A stretch of 63,783 nt of DNA. Source: Acinetobacter guillouiae CIP 63.46 (lineage in GTDB: Bacteria > Pseudomonadota > Gammaproteobacteria > Pseudomonadales > Moraxellaceae). Positions 47,950 to 56,830 of this stretch are shown here, piece after piece. The notes below the pieces were generated by a model. The model saw nothing but the letters and a program-made list of their open reading frames with translations. It searched no databases and was not told where the DNA came from. The translations under genes were made by a program, and so were the position numbers. Location of the stretch: positions 525,246 to 589,028 of the forward strand of contig NZ_KB849282.1 in the NCBI RefSeq assembly GCF_000368145.1. The letters are read 5' to 3'. Numbering within the stretch: the first letter of the stretch is position 1; every line of letters begins with the position of its first letter.

Positions 47950-48465
47950 TTAAACGTTAAACAGGACTTGGATATCAATAAATAAGAGAATAAAAGCAAA
48001 AACACTGAGTAATCGATTCATCCAAACAGATCTTTTTAAATATTCAGGGCTGATATATAAAGCTTTGAATTGTAAAGGATGCAACATGATATAGCTGATT
48101 TTCTGTTTAAATACCGGAGTGACAGATTGTTGTTGTTGCTTTAAAACCACTTGGCGCAGAATAAAAGCATTTAGCCACCAGAGTATAAACAGAATGAGTA
48201 AAATAATGCTGATACTCAATGTCAAACGAATCCAACCATTCTGTTCAAAATAGGCAATTTCAGTATAGAAATGGCTCATCAATACAATGCTGACCAGTAA
48301 CATGGTGCGATAAAAAGTTTGCCGTGTAAATTCAAGATGCAGAGGATGATTGAGTTTTTGTTTATCCGCTTTACTCACGATTTTCCCTGCAAAAAATGCA
48401 AAACCATGACATAGAATCTCTAAAAAGAGATATAAGCCAATGCTGATGGCAAGCGTTTTATACAT
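47950..48465 (-). CDS. Hypothetical membrane protein
   Basis: A 171-aa protein with four hydrophobic segments (about 7-27, 52-68, 83-103, 150-168) and a Gln-rich cytoplasmic-type loop (KQQQQSV). No recognised motif. It is 2 nt from the next gene upstream on the same strand, so the two form an operon of membrane proteins of unknown role. Confidence 0.65.
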   Translation of the reverse strand: MYKTLAISIGLYLFLEILCHGFAFFAGKIVSKADKQKLNHPLHLEFTRQTFYRTMLLVSIVLMSHFYTEIAYFEQNGWIRLTLSISIILLILFILWWLNAFILRQVVLKQQQQSVTPVFKQKISYIMLHPLQFKALYISPEYLKRSVWMNRLLSVFAFILLFIDIQVLFNV

Positions 48466-48467
48466 GA

Positions 48468-48896
48468 TTAATCATGTTCAAAAATAGGTCGATATAGTGA
48501 TGGAGTCACTAAAATCATCAATAGAATTCCAGAACAAACAAAGGCCAGATCGTTAAAAATAGCTGCATAACTGGTCATGTAAATCCAGTGCATAAAGGGC
48601 ATAAAATAAATCAGAAATATTGGGAAAAATGTATAGAGATAAGCTTTTCTTGCCCATTCTTTTTTTAAACATAAACCAAAAGTGATGATGAGGATGATTA
48701 AACCTGCAATCGACATCACTCCCAATTCCCAAGCTTGCGGGTCTTGGTAAAGTGTTTTATCCAGAAGTTCTAACTCGGGTTCAGTACTGTATATATCGAT
48801 GACTGCTGCAATGATAGGCAATATAAATTGCGCTATGATCAAGCTGTAATACACTGTATTGGATACAGCAGGAGAGTTTTTCATCATTTGACTCAT
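48468..48896 (-). CDS. Hypothetical membrane protein
   Basis: A 142-aa protein with four hydrophobic segments and an acidic loop (STEPELELLDKT). The start is uncertain: ATG codons lie at 48896 and a few codons later, and a GTG 22 codons upstream would add one more hydrophobic stretch. No ribosome-binding site clearly decides. It is joined to the following membrane-protein gene, 2 nt apart. Function unknown. Confidence 0.6.
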   Translation of the reverse strand: MSQMMKNSPAVSNTVYYSLIIAQFILPIIAAVIDIYSTEPELELLDKTLYQDPQAWELGVMSIAGLIILIITFGLCLKKEWARKAYLYTFFPIFLIYFMPFMHWIYMTSYAAIFNDLAFVCSGILLMILVTPSLYRPIFEHD

Positions 48897-48992
48897 TATT
48901 ATTGTGATAATTAAGATAAAAGATTTAGTGAAGATTGGCAATTGATCAATAAGAAAAACCACTCAATGACTTGAGTAATTTTTCGAGCTTTT

Positions 48993-49289
48993 TTATAGCA
49001 CAATATCACTGACGAAATGTTGCACCACTTCGGTTAAATCTTTGGAAAGGTAGTGTTGTGTATAGGGCTGTTTAAAATGGGCATGGTAAGCCTGTTCCGA
49101 GTCGAAGCGTTCCCAAAGTAGTAAACGAGTTGGCTCTTGTTGGCATTGATGCATTTGAAATAAGCTACATCCCGGTTCTTGTTGAAGAGTGAGCTTACAT
49201 AATGCTTGTAGGGCTTCACGGGTTTCTAAGATTCTGTCTTTATCTTTAATTTTTAATTCTGCGGTGATGTAAAAACCTGAACTTAACAT
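48993..49289 (-). CDS. Antibiotic biosynthesis monooxygenase (ABM) domain protein
   Basis: A 98-aa ferredoxin-like-fold protein. Pattern: EALQALCKLTLQQEPGC, then SLFQMHQC, then LLLWERFDSEQAYHAHFKQP, the usual quinol-monooxygenase/YgiN-like signature, ending with a His-rich helix. It may act on quinones or related aromatics. It lies 49 nt downstream of a MerR-type regulator on the same strand, which probably controls it. Confidence 0.82.
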   Translation of the reverse strand: MLSSGFYITAELKIKDKDRILETREALQALCKLTLQQEPGCSLFQMHQCQQEPTRLLLWERFDSEQAYHAHFKQPYTQHYLSKDLTEVVQHFVSDIVL

Positions 49290-49338
49290 TGCCTACTCCT
49301 AACTCAAATTGTGAGTCAAAAATATTAACTGCTCGAGT

Positions 49339-49713
49339 TCACTCTAGCTCAAGCATTTTTTGTGCATATACTTCAATTTTATAGTCCACAATACTTTGTT
49401 CTTGCTTGAGTCTTTGAATTTCTTGTTTTAATTGAACGGAATGGGCTATAAGAAGAGCTTGTCTTTGTTTTAAGGTTTGCTCTCCTTGTAGTCGAAATTG
49501 GGCAAAATCTTGCATTTTTTCTAGAGGCATGCCTGTTGATTTTAAGCGTTTTACCCATTCAAGCCATTCCAGATCAAGTTTGGTATATACACGTCGCCCA
49601 GATTGATTACGATGGATATTTTTCAGCAAGCCTATTTGTTCATAATAACGAAGGGTATGGATAGAGAGTCCAGTTTTTTTAGAGATATCAGAGATAAACA
49701 AAAGTGACTCCAT
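49339..49713 (-). CDS. MerR-family transcriptional regulator
   Basis: A 124-aa regulator. The N-terminal winged helix-turn-helix reads ISKKTGLSIHTLRYYEQIGLL, with NQSGRRVY in the wing; a long dimerisation helix (about 75-120) follows. There are no Cys residues, so it is not a metal or thiol sensor of the classic kind; it resembles the aldehyde/stress-sensing AdhR-type subgroup. Likely target: the ABM-domain gene just downstream. Confidence 0.85.
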   Translation of the reverse strand: MESLLFISDISKKTGLSIHTLRYYEQIGLLKNIHRNQSGRRVYTKLDLEWLEWVKRLKSTGMPLEKMQDFAQFRLQGEQTLKQRQALLIAHSVQLKQEIQRLKQEQSIVDYKIEVYAQKMLELE

Positions 49714-49760
49714 AGCTTTATGGATAAAAATAGATCATAACGGATAAAAATAGATTATAT

Positions 49761-49792
49761 AAAAAAACCGCTCAATCTCTTGAGCGGTTTTC
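49761..49792 (-). terminator. dnaK terminator
   Basis: Stem AACCGCTCAA / TTGAGCGGTT followed by T7 on the minus strand, 18 nt after the dnaK stop. Confidence 0.85.
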
Positions 49793-49810
49793 TAAGATTA
49801 AAGTGACAAA

Positions 49811-51754
49811 TTATTTTTTGTCATCTTTAACTTCAGTGAATTCTGCATCTACAACGCCATCATCAGCTTTTTGCTGTTGTTGACCTGCATCACCACCGAA
49901 TTGGTTAGGATCGAAGCCTTCAGCGCCGCCTTGACCTTGAGCTGCTTCATAAGCACGTTGAGTGATCGGCATAATGATGTTTTGTAAAGCTTCAGTTTTT
50001 GCTTTAATTGCATCAACATCATTTTCTTTTGCAGTCACTTCTAACTCAGAAACTGCTGCTTCAATTGCAGTTTTTTCATCAGCAGTGACTTGTTCGCCAA
50101 GATCTTTCACAGCTTTGTTTGCAGAAGCAACTAAAGCATCAGCTTCGTTACGTGCTTTTGCAAGCTCTTCAAACTTACGATCTTCTTCAGCATTTGCTTC
50201 AGCATCTTTGATCATTGCTTCGATTTCAGCATCAGACAAACCAGAGTTTGCTTTGATCTGGATCGATTGTTCTTTACCAGTGCTCTTGTCTTTTGCTGAT
50301 ACTTTTAAAATACCATCAGCATTGATGTCGAACGATACTTCAATTTGTGGCACACCACGTGGCGCAGGTGGAATGTCGCCTAATTGGAAGTTACCCAACA
50401 ATTTGTTTTGTTGAGCCATTTTACGTTCACCTTGGTAAACTGAAATATCTACCGCTGGTTGGTTATCTGCTGCTGTAGAAAACACTTGAGATTTCTTCGC
50501 AGGAATCGTGGTGTTTTTCTCAATAATAGCAGTTAATACGCCACCCATGGTTTCGATACCAAGTGTTAATGGTGTTACGTCAAGTAAAAGTACGTCAGTT
50601 TTGTCACCAGACAATACCGCACCTTGAATTGCCGCACCAATCGCAACAGCTTCATCCGGGTTCACATCTTTACGAGGTTCTTTACCGAAGAACTCTTGTA
50701 CTTTCTGTTGAACCATTGGCATACGTGATTGACCACCAACCAAGATCACGTCAGAGATGTCAGAAGTCGAAAGACCTGCATCTTTAAGTGCGATACGGCA
50801 AGGCTCAATTGTACGCGCAACTAAATCAGCAACTAAACCTTCTAGTTTGGCACGTGTTACATTCATCACTAAGTGTTTAGGACCAGTTGCATCCGCAGTG
50901 ATGTATGGCAAGTTAATTTCAGTCGAATTAGATGAAGAAAGCTCAATTTTAGCTTTTTCAGCTGCTTCTTTTAAACGTTGTAATGCAAGTGGATCTTGTT
51001 TCAAGTTGAAGTTTTGCTCTTTCTTGAACTCTTCAACCAAATAGTCGATCAATGCATTATCAAAGTCTTCACCACCAAGGAATGTATCACCATTGGTTGA
51101 CAATACTTCGATTTGTTGGTCGCCATCTAAGTCAGCGATTTCAATGATTGATACGTCAAATGTACCACCACCTAAGTCATATACAGCAACTTTACGGTCG
51201 CCTTCTTTTTTGTCCATACCGAACGCAAGTGCAGCAGCAGTTGGTTCGTTAATGATACGTTTAACTTCTAGACCAGCAATACGACCAGCATCTTTTGTTG
51301 CTTGACGTTGTGCATCATTGAAGTAAGCAGGAACAGTAATAACAGCTTCTGTTACTGTTTCACCTAAATAATCTTCCGCGGTTTTTTTCATTTTTTTCAA
51401 AATTTCTGCAGAGATCTGTTGCGGTGCAAGTTTTTTGTCGTTTACTTCAACCCAAGCATCACCATTATCAGCTTTGATGATTTTGAATGGTGCAATACCG
51501 ATATCTTTTTGTACCGCTTGGTCTTGATACTTACGACCAATTAAACGCTTGATTGCGAATAATGTATTCTTAGGGTTAGTCACTGCTTGACGTTTAGCAG
51601 ATTGACCCACAAGAATTTCGCCATCTTTATATGCAACGATAGAAGGTGTTGTACGTGTACCTTCAGCATTTTCAATTACTTTAACTTTATCGCCTTCAAG
51701 TACAGCAACACATGAATTCGTTGTACCTAAGTCAATACCAATAATTTTAGCCAT
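49811..51754 (-). CDS. dnaK: Chaperone protein DnaK (Hsp70)
   Basis: A 647-aa ATP-dependent chaperone. N-terminal ATPase with [10 protein letters not shown], the phosphate loops [12 protein letters not shown] and VGGQSRMP; the interdomain linker [10 protein letters not shown]; the substrate-binding domain; and an acidic C-terminal tail ending [14 protein letters not shown]. grpE lies 166 nt upstream on the same strand; dnaJ is not in the window. A sigma-32 type promoter and a hairpin lie between grpE and dnaK. Confidence 0.98.
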   Translation of the reverse strand: MAKIIGIDLGTTNSCVAVLEGDKVKVIENAEGTRTTPSIVAYKDGEILVGQSAKRQAVTNPKNTLFAIKRLIGRKYQDQAVQKDIGIAPFKIIKADNGDAWVEVNDKKLAPQQISAEILKKMKKTAEDYLGETVTEAVITVPAYFNDAQRQATKDAGRIAGLEVKRIINEPTAAALAFGMDKKEGDRKVAVYDLGGGTFDVSIIEIADLDGDQQIEVLSTNGDTFLGGEDFDNALIDYLVEEFKKEQNFNLKQDPLALQRLKEAAEKAKIELSSSNSTEINLPYITADATGPKHLVMNVTRAKLEGLVADLVARTIEPCRIALKDAGLSTSDISDVILVGGQSRMPMVQQKVQEFFGKEPRKDVNPDEAVAIGAAIQGAVLSGDKTDVLLLDVTPLTLGIETMGGVLTAIIEKNTTIPAKKSQVFSTAADNQPAVDISVYQGERKMAQQNKLLGNFQLGDIPPAPRGVPQIEVSFDINADGILKVSAKDKSTGKEQSIQIKANSGLSDAEIEAMIKDAEANAEEDRKFEELAKARNEADALVASANKAVKDLGEQVTADEKTAIEAAVSELEVTAKENDVDAIKAKTEALQNIIMPITQRAYEAAQGQGGAEGFDPNQFGGDAGQQQQKADDGVVDAEFTEVKDDKK

Positions 51755-51780
51755 AAATCAAATTCCTCTAAATTCTTTTG

Positions 51781-51823
51781 AATCCCTTGTTTCCTCTTTT
51801 TGCAAAGGGGAGTTAAAAGGGAT
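51781..51823 (-). other. Hairpin in the dnaK leader
   Basis: Interrupted inverted repeat AATCCCTT..CCTCTTT / AAAGGGG..AAAAGGGATT, ending about 27 nt before the dnaK start on the minus strand. It could stabilise the message, end some grpE transcripts, or act as a heat-sensitive structure. No U-run follows. Confidence 0.5.
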
Positions 51824-51837
51824 TTTCTTGTTATCCG

Positions 51838-51865
51838 ATATGAGAGCCATTCAAAAATTTTCAAG
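51838..51865 (-). promoter_or_regulatory. Sigma-32 type promoter of dnaK
   Basis: Minus strand: CTTGAAA (51859-51865), 14-bp spacer, CTCATAT (51838-51844), close to the sigma-32 pattern CTTGAAA / CCCCATNT. It is about 84 nt before the dnaK start, so dnaK can be induced separately from grpE. Confidence 0.7.
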
Positions 51866-51920
51866 TCATGATTTGTGAAAATTCATGAAAATATTTTTAA
51901 AAAGCTCCTATTTACTACGC

Positions 51921-52460
51921 TTATTGACCAACCATCACCATTGCAGGGCGAAGTAGTCGACCATTTAAGGTGTAGCCTTTTTGCAAAACTGTGCCAATTT
52001 GGTTGGCTTGTGCATTTGGGTCGATCCCGACAGCTTGATGTAAGTCCGCGTTAAAACCATTGGTTGTGTCTGCTTCAACAACACCAAATTTTTCTAAAGT
52101 GGTGAGAAGTGATTTCAAGGTCAGTTTTACGCCTTCGAGTACAGGTGTTTCTTCATCACCACCTGCGAGAATCGCACGCTCAAGGTTGTCGACAGAATTT
52201 AATAATTCTTTCGCAAACTTTTCTAACACGATGTCTTTATGCTTTTCAGCATCACGTTGAATACGTTCTACACTTTTTTGTGCTTCATAAACTGCATTTG
52301 CAGTACGTGCTTTTTCGAGTTTTAAGCTCTCTTCAAGATGACTGATTTGAGCCTGTAAAGCTTCAACGGTAACTTCAACCTGTTCATTTTCAGCCTGAGT
52401 TTGCTGTTCGGCTTGCTCGTTTTGAATATCTTGGGCTTCTTGATTCTGCTCAGTTGCCAT
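51921..52460 (-). CDS. grpE: Nucleotide exchange factor GrpE
   Basis: A 179-aa co-chaperone that releases ADP from DnaK. A Gln/Glu-rich N-terminal arm is followed by a long helix (about 35-100) and a beta domain with [19 protein letters not shown] and [24 protein letters not shown] about 9 nt before the ATG at 52460 sets the start; the frame is open 11 more codons. It is upstream of dnaK and preceded by a sigma-32 type promoter. Confidence 0.96.
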   Translation of the reverse strand: MATEQNQEAQDIQNEQAEQQTQAENEQVEVTVEALQAQISHLEESLKLEKARTANAVYEAQKSVERIQRDAEKHKDIVLEKFAKELLNSVDNLERAILAGGDEETPVLEGVKLTLKSLLTTLEKFGVVEADTTNGFNADLHQAVGIDPNAQANQIGTVLQKGYTLNGRLLRPAMVMVGQ

Positions 52461-52574
52461 TGATTTACTCCGTTTAAATGGGTTCTTAAACATGTACAGT
52501 CCTTATCGGCAGCAGTTTTGCACTGTGTTCATTTTTGAACTGCCATGATCGTTTAATTCATTAATGAATAAGAA

Positions 52575-52600
52575 ATGTGGGCGAGCCGCTAAAATTCAAG
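52575..52600 (-). promoter_or_regulatory. Sigma-32 type promoter of grpE
   Basis: Minus strand: CTTGAA (52595-52600), 13-bp spacer, CCCACAT (52575-52581). Good match to heat-shock promoters, 115 nt before grpE. Between it and about 52850 on the other side I see only AT-rich DNA. Confidence 0.72.
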
Positions 52601-52853
52601 CAGTTTTAGACATTATTTAATGAAATTCAGTAAAAAAAGCGGATCTAAGAGAGGAATCCCAAAATTTAAAGATATTTTTGCTGGAATAATCATCAAATCA
52701 ATGATTTTTTTTTAGATTAAAAATTTAAATTTATGAGGAATTGATGCGGTTATTGCTTAAAAATGATGAGTAAATTCAAAAATTAAAATTGAATGAATAG
52801 ATCAAAATACTTAACTCACATGTAAAACCGATTAAACTTATTGAAAATAAGGC

Positions 52854-52882
52854 TTTGCGAAAAAGCAATAATTTAATTATCA
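52854..52882 (+). promoter_or_regulatory. Candidate promoter of an intergenic small RNA
   Basis: TTGCGA, 17-bp spacer, TATCAT, in the plus direction. Taken with the terminator at 52940-52971 it would give a transcript of about 85 nt. Confidence 0.4.
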
Positions 52883-52886
52883 TGCT

Positions 52887-52972
52887 TCATAGATTCTATG
52901 GCTGTAGTTTCTTTTTTTAGTTTGAACAACGTTTTCATAGCTTATCCAATCTTCTTGGGTAAGCTTTTTTTT
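52887..52972 (+). ncRNA. Candidate small RNA upstream of the grpE/lipoprotein gap
   Basis: No open frame. The segment starts with a small hairpin (CATAG / CTATG), continues through a T-rich single-stranded stretch and ends in a strong intrinsic terminator: AGCTTACC-like stem AGCTTATCCAA / TTGGGTAAGCT followed by T8. The terminator has no gene upstream of it on this strand, because grpE runs the other way. An Hfq-type sRNA would look like this. It is not a match to any RNA family I know. Confidence 0.45.
52940..52971 (+). terminator. Orphan intrinsic terminator
   Basis: AGCTTATCCAA / TTGGGTAAGCT stem, loop TCTTC, then T8. It is on the plus strand with no plus-strand gene upstream for several kb, so it most simply ends a small RNA. 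Confidence 0.75.
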
Positions 52973-53021
52973 GTCTTGTAAAAACCATTAACAATGTAAG
53001 TAATGCGAAACTTTTATGGTA

Positions 53022-53051
53022 AAAGTCTATCTTTTATTAGATAGACTTTTG
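53022..53051. repeat. Perfect inverted repeat before the small lipoprotein gene
   Basis: AAAAGTCTATC / GATAGACTTTT (11-bp arms, 8-base loop), with GG and CC extending the symmetry outside. It lies about 230 nt before the lipoprotein start. Role unknown: operator, mRNA leader structure or terminator. Confidence 0.6.
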
Positions 53052-53281
53052 CCTAACCGCATTCAATCCCATCAAAAAATCCAGCGAAATGAAACAAGTA
53101 TAATGAAAAATAAAATCGGTCAATCTAAATCATTGATTTAATAAACTTTGCATAACTTATACGGCAATACCTTAAAAGTCTAACCAAGCTTCAACGAAGT
53201 TTGCAGAAAAAATAGCAATCATAGTCAGCACGACAACGCAGTCCTGTGTTGCCGTTTTTTGATAGAGTGATAAAGGAATTT

Positions 53282-53551
53282 ATGATGAAAAAATCAGGTC
53301 TTATTTTTATGCTATTGGCTGGTGTTGCGGTCATGAGTACGGCGTGTACATCAAGTGAAACAACACAAGCACCTGAAACGACCCAATCAGCACCAATGAG
53401 TTCTGCAGATCAACAACAATCGGCACAAACTTCGACGGTAGATCCGACTCAACAAGGTACTGCTGTTGAGGGCGATGCGACGATTCAGCAATCACAACCT
53501 GCTCAAGCAACCAATGACCCAAGTTTAGTTGAACAACCTTCAGCTCAGTAA
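53282..53551 (+). CDS. Small Gln/Ser/Thr-rich lipoprotein
   Basis: An 89-aa protein with a signal peptide and a lipobox-like end (MSTAC), placing the lipidated Cys at residue 22. The mature part is almost wholly Ser, Thr, Gln, Ala and Pro, so probably unstructured, perhaps a flexible surface or periplasmic tether. AAGGAA lies just before the ATG, and two consecutive ATGs leave a one-residue doubt. I recognise no family. Confidence 0.72.
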   Translation: MMKKSGLIFMLLAGVAVMSTACTSSETTQAPETTQSAPMSSADQQQSAQTSTVDPTQQGTAVEGDATIQQSQPAQATNDPSLVEQPSAQ

Positions 53552-53561
53552 ATTTTAAAAT

Positions 53562-53605
53562 AAAAAATCAGGCAATTTATGGATGCCTCCATTGCCTGAT
53601 TTTTT
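53562..53605. terminator. Bidirectional terminator between the lipoprotein gene and AdeT-like gene 4
   Basis: Stem AAAAAATCAGGCAAT / ATTGCCTGATTTTTT around a 14-base loop containing a smaller GGATGCC..GG repeat. Confidence 0.85.
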
Positions 53606-53627
53606 ATCAATAACTTTTGAAGAGATG

Positions 53628-54635
53628 TTATTCACCCGCCAAAGAACATTCAAAATTGGTTCGATCTACAGTACAACGTGCCCGTTTAAGCACTGACATC
53701 ATGGTCGGATCGTAAATACCTTGTCGGGTTAAATCCATACGTCCATCTCGTAACAGCTTTTGATATTTTTCAGTATCTACTTTACTTAAATTCAAACGAT
53801 ATTTAGCAGGAATGCCTTCTTCTAAACGTTTGACCATACTGAATTGACGCGGAAGTTGCTTGATAAACCAGGTTCTAGAATCATTGCCAAAAGTAGCTGG
53901 GAATTTTTGAGATCTAAACACCAGATCAGCAGTAACATTAAGCACTGGAAAATTGATCAATGCACCTTTAGAGCCAAGCCCTTTTTCCATTTCTAAAGGT
54001 TTAAATGCATAGGCTGGTGCCCCCACCATTGGTACTTCACCTGTATTAAACTTCTTAATAAAATTGGAAATATCGGATGGAACAGGAATTGCTCCAACAC
54101 GTTCAACCATTGCAATCTGTGCTTTGTCATACGCCAATACCGCAAATTTTTTACCTTTACCTTTTTCAATGGTATTGATGGCTCGATCATTCACAAAGAT
54201 ATAGGCAGGGCCAATTTGACCGATTCCACCAATTTCTATTTCTTCATTGTCTATCTTGGTTTTTAAGCGTTTTACATTACGTTTATCCAAGACAAAGGTA
54301 ATCGCTTTGAGCGCAATGGCATTGGTTGGAACACCACCCAACGCATCAATCGATCCTGCGAATTTATTGTATTGGCGTGCACGCATTGTGGTGATATAGG
54401 CAGCATCACATTTACCATTTTTAAAATCTTTATCAGCAAGCTCTTCATTTTGGTAAGCAATGAGCTGGACATCGGTATTCCATGTTTTTGCAGCGAGTGC
54501 CCACTCTTCCATCATTTTATAGGATTCACCAGCTTTCCCTAATAAATCAAAAACACAGATTTCTTGTTTTGCTTGAGAGGTGCTTGATATTCCTAATAAT
54601 ACGATTGTAGTAAGGGCAAGAAATTCCTTTTTCAT
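53628..54635 (-). CDS. AdeT-like periplasmic solute-binding-type protein, paralogue 4
   Basis: A 335-aa secreted protein with the same plan as paralogues 1-3: signal peptide ending TSQAK, QEICVFDLLGKAGES, GKCDAAYITTMRARQYN, the GLGSKGA loop, and a C-terminal Cys block identical to paralogue 2. AAGGA lies about 8 nt before the ATG. It sits beside tauABCD but points away from it, so it is not part of that operon. Its leader carries the hairpin shared with paralogue 3. Confidence 0.82.
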   Translation of the reverse strand: MKKEFLALTTIVLLGISSTSQAKQEICVFDLLGKAGESYKMMEEWALAAKTWNTDVQLIAYQNEELADKDFKNGKCDAAYITTMRARQYNKFAGSIDALGGVPTNAIALKAITFVLDKRNVKRLKTKIDNEEIEIGGIGQIGPAYIFVNDRAINTIEKGKGKKFAVLAYDKAQIAMVERVGAIPVPSDISNFIKKFNTGEVPMVGAPAYAFKPLEMEKGLGSKGALINFPVLNVTADLVFRSQKFPATFGNDSRTWFIKQLPRQFSMVKRLEEGIPAKYRLNLSKVDTEKYQKLLRDGRMDLTRQGIYDPTMMSVLKRARCTVDRTNFECSLAGE

Positions 54636-54997
54636 GTTATATCCTTATACTTAAAACGCGTTTTATTTATACTAAATATAGTAATTTTATTTGAATAAAA
54701 ATAGAGTTTTTACTCTATTTCCGATGAATAAACCATTGAATAGCTTACTTAATGTGATTTATTTATCTTAATAAAATATTATTGTGATGTTGTTATGGTT
54801 GTTGGTGTGGGTTTAGTGGCTTAATTAAAATCTTGTTAATTTTGATCGATCTAGAAAAATAAAATAGATTTCAAGTTTTGTTAATCAATAAAACATATAA
54901 GTAAATCTAAAAAACGTATTTTTAATAATATACAAAAAAACCGTACCATGAGGCTGATTCCCATCTCTTTTTATTTATTCTAGTCCACACATTGATC
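54636..54997. other. Divergent intergenic region between AdeT-like gene 4 and tauA
   Basis: 362 AT-rich bases. The shared AdeT leader hairpin is at 54699-54720. An inverted repeat-like TACTAAATATAGTA is at 54670-54683. For tauA I cannot place a convincing promoter or CysB/Cbl-type site by eye. No gene. Confidence 0.4.
54699..54720 (-). other. Leader hairpin shared with AdeT-like gene 3
   Basis: In the gene sense: arms AAATAGAGT / ACTCTATTT around AAAA, then TTTATTCAAATAAA. It begins 85 nt and ends 64 nt upstream of the gene start. It is 19 of 22 identical to the element at 14571-14592, and the T-run/TTCAAA tail is also shared. Confidence 0.5.
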
Positions 54998-55987
54998 ATG
55001 AAATTTCAGCAACTGATTTTGCTTTGCTCAGCTATAAGTTTATATAGCTATAGTGGTTTGGCAAATGCTCGCCCTATCGTCATTGGTTATCAAACCAACA
55101 TAGAACCTGCCAAAGTTGCACAGGCTGATGGTGTGTATGACAAAGTGATTGGGGAAAAACTGGATTGGCGCTTATTTAATAGTGGCGCAGAAGTTTTAAC
55201 TGCATTGGCTTCTGGTTCTGTAGATATCGCACTTATTGGTTCAAGTCCGTTAGGGGCAGCTGTTGCCAATAATTTACCCATAGAGGTGTTTTTAATTTCT
55301 ACTGATCTGAAAAGTGCGGAAGCCTTAGTAGTGAGAAATGGCTCAGGAATTAATAGTCCTCAGGACTTGATTGGGAAAAAGGTGGCCACCCCATTTGCTT
55401 CGACTTCCCATTACAGTTTATTGGGGGCTTTGCAGCATTGGAATATTAAAACCAATCAAATACGGTTGTTGAACCTAAAACCAGCTGAAATTAATGCAGC
55501 ATGGCGCAGAGGCGATATAGATGCAGCTTTTGTCTGGTCACCTGCACTTGCCAATATTAAGAAAACTGGCAAGGTTATGACGGATGCAGGGCAGGTTGGG
55601 CAATGGGGTTCGCCTACATTTGAAGTTTGGGTGGCACGTAAAGATTTTGCACAGAAGCATCCTGAGGTCTTAACAAAGTTTTCTACAGTGACACTGAACT
55701 ATTACCAATCTTATAACCAGAATAAAAGTCGTTGGACGGCCAATTCAGATGAAGTGCAAAAAATTGCCAAAATTACCGGCGTAGATGCTCAAGATGTGCC
55801 AGCGCTTCTTGCTGGTGCCGCCTATCCAGATCGTCAGGCGCAATTAAGCACTCAATACCTTGGTGGGCGGACCACACAAAATATTGTCAACTCAGTGAAC
55901 TTTTTAAAAGCACAAGGTCTGGTGAGAAAGGTTTCTCCAAATTATCAACAGTTTATTAACACGCGTTTTATTCAAACATCGAAATAG
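54998..55987 (+). CDS. tauA: Taurine ABC transporter substrate-binding protein
   Basis: A 329-aa periplasmic binding protein. Signal peptide to about ANA; the mature part begins RPIVIGYQTNIEPAKVA, typical of TauA. Other marks are GEKLDWRLFNSGAEVLTALA, DIALIGSSPLGAA and RGDIDAAFVWSPAL. Delivers taurine, or a similar sulfonate, to TauBC. The ATG at 54998 is chosen over a TTG two codons upstream. First gene of tauABCD, used for sulfur from taurine when sulfate is short. Confidence 0.94.
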   Translation: MKFQQLILLCSAISLYSYSGLANARPIVIGYQTNIEPAKVAQADGVYDKVIGEKLDWRLFNSGAEVLTALASGSVDIALIGSSPLGAAVANNLPIEVFLISTDLKSAEALVVRNGSGINSPQDLIGKKVATPFASTSHYSLLGALQHWNIKTNQIRLLNLKPAEINAAWRRGDIDAAFVWSPALANIKKTGKVMTDAGQVGQWGSPTFEVWVARKDFAQKHPEVLTKFSTVTLNYYQSYNQNKSRWTANSDEVQKIAKITGVDAQDVPALLAGAAYPDRQAQLSTQYLGGRTTQNIVNSVNFLKAQGLVRKVSPNYQQFINTRFIQTSK

Positions 55988-56005
55988 AGATCGGAAGTAT
56001 TCATC

Positions 56006-56830
56006 ATGGCTGTATTGACTGTAGAACATGTACAAGCACAGTATCCGGGTGCTGAACAACCGGTACTGAAAGATGTGTCATTTCAGCTGGGCTCTGAGCA
56101 ACTGATGGTTGCATTAGGTGCTTCAGGCAGTGGTAAAACAACCTTATTAAATTTGATTGCTGGATTTACTCAGCCACAAGCAGGCACTTTAAAACTGGAT
56201 GGTGAAGCAATCATTGCACCTAGCCGAGACCGTGGTGTGGTGTTCCAAGATGATGTTTTATTGCCTTGGCAAAATGTAGAAGACAATATTGCTTTTGGTT
56301 TAGAGCTTGCAGGGGTTGATAAAAAAACACGTCAAAACCGTGCACAAGCATTACTTAAATTGGTGAATTTAGAAGGCTTTGGGCAACGCCATATCTGGGA
56401 ACTTTCAGGCGGGCAGCGTCAACGGGTCGGTTTAGCACGTGCTTTGGCTTCTGACCCTAAAATATTATTGATGGATGAGCCTTTTGGTGCTTTGGATGCG
56501 TTTATTCGTGAACAAATGCAGTGCTTATTATTAGATGTTTGGAAGAGTACGTCCAAACCTACTTTCTTAATTACCCATGACATTGAAGAAGCTGTTTTTC
56601 TGGCTACAGATCTGATTATTCTTGCACCAAATCCTGGGCGAATTGTGGAAAAGCTGGAGTTGGATTTTGCTAAACGCTATGCCAATGGCGAGCCAGCACG
56701 AAGTATTAAATCAGATCCCAAGTTTATTGAAATGCGAGAGCATGTGTTGAGTTGTGTATTCACTCAAAATAATCAGGATCAATACCATGTTGCTCAGAGC
56801 GACCAAGCTCAAGTGGAAAAGGTGGAGTAA
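56006..56830 (+). CDS. tauB: Taurine ABC transporter ATP-binding protein
   Basis: A 274-aa ABC ATPase at the cytoplasmic face. Walker A GASGSGKTT, Q-loop VVFQDDVLLPW, signature LSGGQRQRVGLARAL, Walker B ILLMDEPFGALD, H-loop THDIEEA. Length and the C-terminal tail fit TauB/SsuB. 18 nt after tauA; its stop overlaps the tauC start (TAATG). Confidence 0.96.
   Translation: MAVLTVEHVQAQYPGAEQPVLKDVSFQLGSEQLMVALGASGSGKTTLLNLIAGFTQPQAGTLKLDGEAIIAPSRDRGVVFQDDVLLPWQNVEDNIAFGLELAGVDKKTRQNRAQALLKLVNLEGFGQRHIWELSGGQRQRVGLARALASDPKILLMDEPFGALDAFIREQMQCLLLDVWKSTSKPTFLITHDIEEAVFLATDLIILAPNPGRIVEKLELDFAKRYANGEPARSIKSDPKFIEMREHVLSCVFTQNNQDQYHVAQSDQAQVEKVE

Noticed and set aside
49339-49713. dnaJ next to dnaK
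   Set aside because: The next gene downstream of dnaK is a MerR regulator; no J-domain (HPD motif) is seen anywhere in the window.
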